Part shown: positions 58,672-64,000 of the stretch, one piece after another
How the letters are laid out: each line of letters opens with the position of its first letter
Numbering within the stretch: the first letter of the stretch is position 1
NCBI RefSeq assembly: GCF_009729075.1
Contig: NZ_VTGY01000001.1
Span: 248,001 to 312,000, forward strand
Source: Mycolicibacterium sp. CBMA 226
Lineage (GTDB): Bacteria; Actinomycetota; Actinomycetes; Mycobacteriales; Mycobacteriaceae
Reading direction: 5' to 3'
DNA: 64,000 nt
Translations under genes and position numbers: made by a program
The notes under the pieces: generated by a model
What the model was told of the DNA's origin: nothing
Database searches by the model: none
Seen by the model: only the letters and a program-made list of their open reading frames with translations

Positions 58672-58677
58672 ACCCTA
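58672..58677 (-). promoter_or_regulatory. -10 element of cobH overlapping the cobG stop
   Basis: On the minus strand TAGGGT includes the cobG TAG stop and is followed by 6 bp and the cobH GTG, the leaderless arrangement. Confidence 0.5.
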
Positions 58678-59805
58678 CGGGTGGCGCGGTTCGTACCCCG
58701 AATTGGTCGCCACCAGCACCTCACCGACGGCCGGACTGCCGCACGCGCGCTCGCAGCCCACGAAATGCCGGCGCCCGCCGGGCTCGCCGGCCGCCGCGGC
58801 TGCGGCGGCGTCACTGCGCACGTCCGCCAGTGACTTGGCACACCCCGGGCTGCCGGTGCAGGCACTGATCGACAGCCAGGGGGAGTGCTCATCGAAGATC
58901 AGGCCCATGGGGGCCAGCACCCGCAGGGAGGTGTCGGCAATGCCCTCTTCGAGGTCACAGATGAGTAACGAACGCCATGGCGTGACGACGATCGGGGCCG
59001 TGATCGCGGCCACAAACTCGGCGGTACGGGCCCGCAGGACACCCAGTGGGACGGCGGCGCCCAAGGTGATTCTGCCGTCGTCCTGAGTGATCCAGCCGAC
59101 CGGCGGAACGTCGACCGGCGACCAGGTTGCGCCGGCGGGTGCGGTGGGATTGAGTCCCGAGCCGGCCAGGAGTTCATCGGTGTTATCGAGTTCGCTTGTC
59201 CGCCAACGGTTGCCGCGAATTCTCTGGAAGGTGTGAGCCAGCTCCAGCAGGGTGTCCGGGGCCTGCGACGCAGCGATCCGCACCCCGGTGTCGCGGCCTG
59301 CCACCAGCACGGCAGCGTTGTCGGAAGACGTCAGATGGGTGCTCACATCGGGGGTCAGGCCCGAGATGTCGCCGCGGCCGTCGTCGAGCCCGAACCAGAA
59401 CCTTCCGGGCAATTCGGCCAGGTCAGGGCGCTTTTGTAGACCGGAATCGAGGTCGCGCACGGCGTCGCGGACGTCGCCGAGGCCGCCACTGCGGCCCGAC
59501 AGCGGGGACGCCACGATGTTGCGGACACGCTCGTGCGTGGTTGACGGCAGCAGGCCTGCCGTTTCGACTGCCGCGGCCAGGCTCGCGGCGTCGTGGATGC
59601 CGCGTACCTGGATGTTGCCACGCGACGTCAGTTCCATTGCCGGCGAACCGAATTCGGTGGCCGCATGGGCCAGGGCCGCCAGCTGCGCAGCGGTGATCAT
59701 GCCGCCGGCCAGGCGGATGCGCGCCAGGCCGCCGTCGGCCGCCTGGTGCACCTGCAGGGCGCCCGGACAGGCGTCGTCGTCACGAGTACGAATCACCTTG
59801 TCCAC
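58675..59805 (-). CDS. cobG: Precorrin-3B synthase
   Basis: 376 residues from a GTG. It belongs to the nitrite/sulfite-reductase fold: ELTSRGNIQVRGI near residue 58, and the 4Fe-4S ligands in SACTGSPGCAKS and VGCERACGSPAVG at the C-terminus. It hydroxylates C20 and forms the gamma-lactone, the oxygen-dependent ring-contraction step that defines the aerobic pathway. It ends 9 bp before the cobH start on the same strand. Confidence 0.93.
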   Translation of the reverse strand: MDKVIRTRDDDACPGALQVHQAADGGLARIRLAGGMITAAQLAALAHAATEFGSPAMELTSRGNIQVRGIHDAASLAAAVETAGLLPSTTHERVRNIVASPLSGRSGGLGDVRDAVRDLDSGLQKRPDLAELPGRFWFGLDDGRGDISGLTPDVSTHLTSSDNAAVLVAGRDTGVRIAASQAPDTLLELAHTFQRIRGNRWRTSELDNTDELLAGSGLNPTAPAGATWSPVDVPPVGWITQDDGRITLGAAVPLGVLRARTAEFVAAITAPIVVTPWRSLLICDLEEGIADTSLRVLAPMGLIFDEHSPWLSISACTGSPGCAKSLADVRSDAAAAAAAGEPGGRRHFVGCERACGSPAVGEVLVATNSGYEPRHP

Positions 59806-59958
59806 GTTACGTTGTGCGGCAAGGTGTGAAATGGGTCACCTCCGTTTCCGGCCTGTTCCGTGCCTTACAAGTCCCTTGTTCTGGGCGCATCGGCCCGTAC
59901 CGTGAAACGCGAACTTCCGCTTGCTACACCGCAATCGGATGACCTAAGGAGGGACGCA

Positions 59959-60069
59959 ATGTCGGATTTCGCTCTGTACGTTGGTGGCGTCTTCGCTCTC
60001 ATCGTGGCCGCCGGCCTGCCCTACCAGGGCAAGACCTGGTACTCGCGCTGGCAGACCACCGAGCGCTGA
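59959..60069 (+). CDS. 36-residue membrane microprotein between cobG and cobN
   Basis: MSDFALYVGGVFALIVAAG continues as LPYQGKTWYSRWQTTER: one membrane helix (residues 4-20) with a short basic, aromatic tail. AAGGAGGG (59946-59953) lies 5 bp before the ATG, one of the best ribosome sites in the window, and a strong terminator follows at 60095-60125, so it appears to be a complete independent gene. It is divergent from cobG and upstream of cobN. I do not recognise a family; a role in cobalt or cobalamin handling is guesswork from position. Confidence 0.7.
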   Translation: MSDFALYVGGVFALIVAAGLPYQGKTWYSRWQTTER

Positions 60070-60094
60070 TCTCAGCGACGTAGATAAGACCGCC

Positions 60095-60125
60095 GGCGGG
60101 CGGGTTGCACAGCAACCCGCCCGCC
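60095..60125 (+). terminator. Terminator of the 36-residue gene
   Basis: GGCGGGCGGGTTGC pairs perfectly with GCAACCCGCCCGCC over a 3-bp loop, followed by GCTGCTTTT. It separates the small gene from cobN. Confidence 0.9.
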
Positions 60126-60190
60126 GCTGCTTTTCCGCCCCATCGAAGGGCCGGGACCGCGGGACCATGCCCGTGCGGTACGAATAGTCG

Positions 60191-63100
60191 GTGCCGACCG
60201 TACTGCTGCTCTCGACGTCCGACACCGATCTGATCACCGCCCGCGCCAGCGGCGCCGAGTACCGCTGGGCCAACCCGTCGCGGTTGATCGACGGGGAACT
60301 GCCGGACCTGCTGGCCGGTGCCGACCTGGCGGTCGTCCGGGTGCTCGGCGGCTATCGCACCTGGCAGGACGACATCGACGCCGTCGTTGCCACCGGCGTA
60401 CCGACGGTGGTGCTGTCGGGGGAGCAGACGCCTGACGCCGACCTCATGAGCCACTCGACCGTCCCGGCCGGCGTCGCCCTCCAAGCGCATATCTACCTGG
60501 CACAGGGTGGCGTCACCAACCTGCGCAATCTGCATTCATTCCTCTCTGACACCGTCCTGATGACCGGGTTCGGCTTCGGTGAACCCGAATCGACCCCGAG
60601 CTGGGGGCTGCTGCGCACGCGAGGAGCAATTGAGCACGGGGACCGCACCTCGGATGCTGACGGGCCGACGGTCGCCGTGCTCTACTACCGCGCCCAGCAG
60701 CTGGCCGGCAACACCGCCTACATCGATGCGCTGTGCCAGGCCATCGAACAGGCCGGTGGCCGTCCGCTGCCGATCTACTGCGCCTCGCTGCGCACCGCCG
60801 AACCTGAGCTCATCGAGCTGTTGGGAACGGCCGACGCCCTGATCACGACGGTGCTGGCGGCCGGCGGCGCCACCCCGGCCACGGCGAGCGCCGGTGGCGA
60901 CGACGACAACTGGAACGTCGCACACCTGGCGGCTCTCGACATCCCGATCCTGCAGGGCCTGTGCCTGACCAGCTCGCGCGCCCAGTGGGACGAGAACGAC
61001 GACGGCCTCACGCCACTGGACGTCGCGTCGCAGGTGGCGGTGCCCGAATTCGACGGCCGCATCATCACTGTCCCGTTCTCGTTCAAGGAGATCGACAGCG
61101 AGGGCCTGATCTCGTACGTTGCCGACCCCGAGCGCTGCGAGCGGGTGGCGCGGCTGGCCGTTCGGCACGCCCGCCTGAAGTACATTCAGCCCGCCGACAA
61201 GCGCGTCGCCCTGGTGTTCTCGGCGTACCCGACCAAGCACGCCCGCATCGGCAACGCCGTCGGCCTCGACACCCCGGCGAGCGCCGTCGCGCTGTTGCGC
61301 GCCATGCGCGACGCCGGCTACCGCATCGGCGACATCCCCGGCGTCGACGCCGAGGATGGGGATGCCCTGATTCACGCGATGATCGAAAAGGGTGGCCAGG
61401 ACCCCGACTGGCTCAGCACTGAAGCGCTCGAAGCCAACCCCGTCCGGGTGTCCGCTAAGGACTACCGCGCCTGGTTCGCCACGCTGCCCGCCGAACTCAC
61501 CGACGCCGTGACCGAGCACTGGGGTGAGGCTCCGGGCGAATTGTTCGTCGACCGCTCGCAGGACCCTGACGGCGAAATCGTCATCGCCGCAATGGTTTCC
61601 GACAACATCGTGTTGATCGTCCAGCCGCCCCGCGGCTTCGGTGAGAACCCCGTCGCGATCTACCACGACCCCGACCTGCCGCCGAGCCACCACTACCTGG
61701 CCGCCTACCACTGGATCAACAAGCACTTCGGCGCCGACGTGATGATCCACCTGGGCAAGCACGGCAACCTGGAATGGCTGCCCGGCAAGACCCTCGGCAT
61801 GTCCGCGGCGTGTGGCACCGACGCTGCGCTGGGCGACCTGCCGCTGGTGTACCCGTTCCTGGTCAACGATCCCGGTGAGGGGACGCAGGCCAAGCGCCGC
61901 GCGCATGCCGTCCTGGTCGACCATCTGATCCCGCCGATGGCCCGTGCTGAGACCTACGGCGACATCGCGCGGCTGGAGCAGCTGCTCGACGAGCACTCGA
62001 CCATTTCGGCGCTGGACCCCGGCAAGCTGCCGGCCATCCGTCAGCAGATCTGGACGCTGATGCGCGCCGCCAAGATGGACCACGACCTGGGTCTGGAGGA
62101 CCGGCCCGACGAGGACGTGTTCGACGACATGCTGCTGCACGTCGACGGCTGGCTGTGCGAGATCAAGGACGTGCAGATCCGCGACGGCCTGCACATCCTG
62201 GGCCAGGCGCCCGATGGCGAGGCCGAGCTGGACCTGGTGCTCGCGATCCTGCGGGCCCGCCAGCTGTTCGGCGGCGAGCAGTCGGTGCCGGGGCTGCGTG
62301 AGGCGCTGGGTCTGATTGAGGACGGCAGTGCCGAGCGCGAGGCCGTGGATGCTGCCGAAGGTCAGGCCCGGGAGTTGGTCGCCGCGCTGCAGGCCACCGG
62401 TTGGGATGCCGCCGCCGTTTCCGGACTGACCGACAACGCCGAGGTCGCCAAGGTGCTGCGGTTCGCCGCCAGCGAGGTGGTGCCGCGGCTGCGTGCGACG
62501 AACCGCGAAATCGACCAGATCCTGCATGCCCTCGGCGGCGGCTTCATCGCCGCCGGGCCGTCGGGATCCCCGCTGCGCGGCCTCGTCAACGTGCTGCCCA
62601 CGGGCCGCAACTTCTACTCCGTCGACCCCAAAGCCGTGCCGTCGAAGCTGGCGTGGGAAACCGGTGCGGCGATGGCGGATTCACTGCTGGAGCGCTACCG
62701 CACCGACTACGGCCGCTGGCCCGAGTCGGTCGGCCTCTCGGTCTGGGGTACCTCGGCCATGCGCACCGCGGGTGACGACATCGCCGAAGTCCTTGCGCTG
62801 CTGGGTGTTCGGCCGATCTGGGACGACGCCTCACGCCGCGTAGTCGGGCTCGAGCCCATCGCGCTGGCCGAACTCGGCCGTCCGCGCATCGACGTCACCA
62901 TCCGCATCTCCGGCTTCTTCCGCGACGCCTTCCCGCACGTGGTGACCATGCTCGACGACGCCGTGCAGCTCGTGGCCGGGCTCGACGAGCCGGCCGAGGA
63001 CAACTACATCCGTGCCCACTCACAGATCGACATCGCCGACCATGGTGACGGGCGGCGCGCCACCACACGCATTTTCGGCTCCAAGCCGGGAACGTACGGC

Positions 63101-63781
63101 GCCGGCCTGCTGCAGCTCATCGACAGCCGCAACTGGCGCGACGACGCCGACCTGGCCCAGGTTTACACCGCGTGGGGCGGCTTCGCGTACGGCCGCGGCC
63201 TCGACGGCGCCCCGGCGACCGACGACATGAATCGCGCCTACCGGCGAATCTCGGTGGCGGCCAAGAACACCGACACCCGCGAGCACGACATCGCCGACTC
63301 CGACGACTACTTCCAGTACCACGGCGGCATGGTGGCCACGGTGCGCGCGCTCACCGGCAAGGACCCCGCGGCCTACATCGGCGACAACACCCGGCCCGAC
63401 GCCGTCCGCACGCGCACGTTGAGCGAGGAGACCACGCGCGTGTTCCGCGCCCGCGTCGTCAACCCGCGCTGGATGACCGCAATGCGCCGGCACGGCTACA
63501 AGGGTGCCTTCGAGATGGCGGCCACCGTCGACTATCTCTTCGGGTACGACGCCACCGCGGGCGTCATGGCCGACTGGATGTACGAGCAGCTGACGCAGAG
63601 CTACGTGCTGGATCCGGAGAACCGCAAATTCATGTCCGAGTCCAACCCGTGGGCTCTGCACGGTATGGCCGAGCGGCTCCTGGAGGCAGCAGGTCGTGGC
63701 ATGTGGGCCGCGCCCGAGTCCGCGACGCTCGACGGACTCAAGCAGGTTTTGCTGGAGACCGAAGGCGAGCTGGAGGGCTAG
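60191..63781 (+). CDS. cobN: Aerobic cobaltochelatase subunit CobN
   Basis: 1196 residues from a GTG, the normal length. VALVFSAYPTKHARIGNAVG, YHWINKHFGADVMIHLGKHGNLEWLPGK in overlapping blocks, GGFIAAGPSGSPLRG, VDPKAVPSK, TRIFGSKPGTYGAG and RWMTAMRRHGYKGAFEMAATVDY are CobN/BchH-type conserved regions. It is the large subunit that inserts cobalt into hydrogenobyrinate a,c-diamide together with CobS and CobT (or ChlI/D-like subunits), which are not in this window. Confidence 0.96.
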   Translation: MPTVLLLSTSDTDLITARASGAEYRWANPSRLIDGELPDLLAGADLAVVRVLGGYRTWQDDIDAVVATGVPTVVLSGEQTPDADLMSHSTVPAGVALQAHIYLAQGGVTNLRNLHSFLSDTVLMTGFGFGEPESTPSWGLLRTRGAIEHGDRTSDADGPTVAVLYYRAQQLAGNTAYIDALCQAIEQAGGRPLPIYCASLRTAEPELIELLGTADALITTVLAAGGATPATASAGGDDDNWNVAHLAALDIPILQGLCLTSSRAQWDENDDGLTPLDVASQVAVPEFDGRIITVPFSFKEIDSEGLISYVADPERCERVARLAVRHARLKYIQPADKRVALVFSAYPTKHARIGNAVGLDTPASAVALLRAMRDAGYRIGDIPGVDAEDGDALIHAMIEKGGQDPDWLSTEALEANPVRVSAKDYRAWFATLPAELTDAVTEHWGEAPGELFVDRSQDPDGEIVIAAMVSDNIVLIVQPPRGFGENPVAIYHDPDLPPSHHYLAAYHWINKHFGADVMIHLGKHGNLEWLPGKTLGMSAACGTDAALGDLPLVYPFLVNDPGEGTQAKRRAHAVLVDHLIPPMARAETYGDIARLEQLLDEHSTISALDPGKLPAIRQQIWTLMRAAKMDHDLGLEDRPDEDVFDDMLLHVDGWLCEIKDVQIRDGLHILGQAPDGEAELDLVLAILRARQLFGGEQSVPGLREALGLIEDGSAEREAVDAAEGQARELVAALQATGWDAAAVSGLTDNAEVAKVLRFAASEVVPRLRATNREIDQILHALGGGFIAAGPSGSPLRGLVNVLPTGRNFYSVDPKAVPSKLAWETGAAMADSLLERYRTDYGRWPESVGLSVWGTSAMRTAGDDIAEVLALLGVRPIWDDASRRVVGLEPIALAELGRPRIDVTIRISGFFRDAFPHVVTMLDDAVQLVAGLDEPAEDNYIRAHSQIDIADHGDGRRATTRIFGSKPGTYGAGLLQLIDSRNWRDDADLAQVYTAWGGFAYGRGLDGAPATDDMNRAYRRISVAAKNTDTREHDIADSDDYFQYHGGMVATVRALTGKDPAAYIGDNTRPDAVRTRTLSEETTRVFRARVVNPRWMTAMRRHGYKGAFEMAATVDYLFGYDATAGVMADWMYEQLTQSYVLDPENRKFMSESNPWALHGMAERLLEAAGRGMWAAPESATLDGLKQVLLETEGELEG

Positions 63782-63836
63782 CTGGGGCCAGGTCGCGGGG
63801 CAGCGTCTTCGTCGGGAGAAAACCGACGCCCGCGGG

Positions 63837-63842
63837 TATTCT
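63837..63842 (+). promoter_or_regulatory. -10 element of a leaderless kinase transcript
   Basis: TATTCT lies 6 bp before the GTG at 63849. Confidence 0.55.
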
Positions 63843-63848
63843 GGCTCG

Positions 63849-64000
63849 GTGTTCGAGATCGGTGCGGTGGTCGCCGGTTACGTCATCGAAGGCCATCTCG
63901 GGAGCGGTAGTAGCGCTGACGTATATCGGGCTCGCCGGCCGGCGGAATCAGTTCCGGTGGCGCTGAAGGTGTTTCACAACCAGAACGCCGATGACCGGGT
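63849..64000 (+). CDS. Ser/Thr protein kinase, N-terminal part (runs off window)
   Basis: 50 residues are visible from the GTG at 63849: VFEIGAVVAGYVIEGHLGSG, then SSADVYRARRPAESVPVALKVF. The glycine loop GHLGSGSSADVY and the ATP-anchoring lysine VALKVF identify a PknB-type kinase. The remainder lies beyond the window. The start is supported by a correctly spaced leaderless -10 element. Confidence 0.8.
   Translation, partial: MFEIGAVVAGYVIEGHLGSGSSADVYRARRPAESVPVALKVFHNQNADDR

Noticed and set aside
59806..60190. Cobalamin riboswitch near cobG/cobN
   Set aside because: I looked for the conserved B12-box core (GCCACTG) and did not find it on inspection; only a small gene and a terminator are visible.

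Overview
The window is high-GC actinobacterial DNA and almost certainly comes from a fast-growing environmental mycobacterium (Mycolicibacterium type). Evidence for this includes mycobacterial SOS boxes in front of DUF222/13E12 genes, several leaderless start codons, mycothiol, F420 and EmbR-type proteins, and gene orders that I recall from Mycobacterium tuberculosis: aglA-glbO-HNH-Rv2468c-pepN-Rv2466c-rpiB-nei2, tig-clpP1-clpP2-clpX-korAB-mobA-rpf, and Rv2074-Rv2073c-cobLMK-cobIJ-cobH-cobG-cobN. Rv names are from memory and were not checked by search.

Layout. 1-7508 is accessory and catabolic: a partial SOS-controlled 13E12 protein, small redox and isomerase enzymes, a TetR gene with a 20-bp-arm palindrome, and a TetR/BVMO/SDR/metal-hydrolase cluster. 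7512-21485 is core (aglA, glbO, HNH, the ctaJ/DUF5130 pair, pepN, a DsbA-like reductase, rpiB, nei2) with a first alkB, a Tat-exported cholesterol oxidase and a Ser/Thr kinase carrying an LpqN domain inserted into it. 21517-27713 is an accessory block: a Cys/Gly-rich membrane protein, a compact NAD-salvage operon (PRPP-synthetase-like gene, nadV, nrtR) behind a palindromic operator, a decayed DUF2628 gene and a second alkB. 28092-34962 has two tRNAs, tig, clpP1P2, an EmbR-like regulator and clpX. 35012-38163 is fdhD plus an FdhF/YdeP-type molybdoenzyme. 38357-40776 is a cst-like sulfide/persulfide operon under two CsoR/CstR-type boxes. 41404-46188 is korAB-mobA and an rpf gene with a long AT-rich leader. 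46390-52639 is mixed accessory DNA with three gene remnants. 52655-63781 is an F420 reductase, an SDR and the aerobic cobalamin genes cobL, cobM, cobK (+), cobIJ, cobH, cobG (-) and cobN (+), with a conspicuous 36-aa membrane gene between cobG and cobN. The window ends inside a second Ser/Thr kinase.

How the genes work together. The NAD operon looks self-contained: a PRPP supplier, the nicotinamide phosphoribosyltransferase that uses PRPP, and an ADP-ribose-sensing repressor. The cst-like operon combines an MBL-rhodanese enzyme, a Cys-rich miniprotein and a TauE exporter, coupled by overlapping stop and start codons, but has no local repressor. The cob genes are tightly coupled (4-bp overlaps), except that cobH appears to have its own leaderless promoter overlapping the cobG stop codon. 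Remnants (DUF2628, S9 peptidase, ferredoxin, 13E12) mark deletion or insertion junctions.
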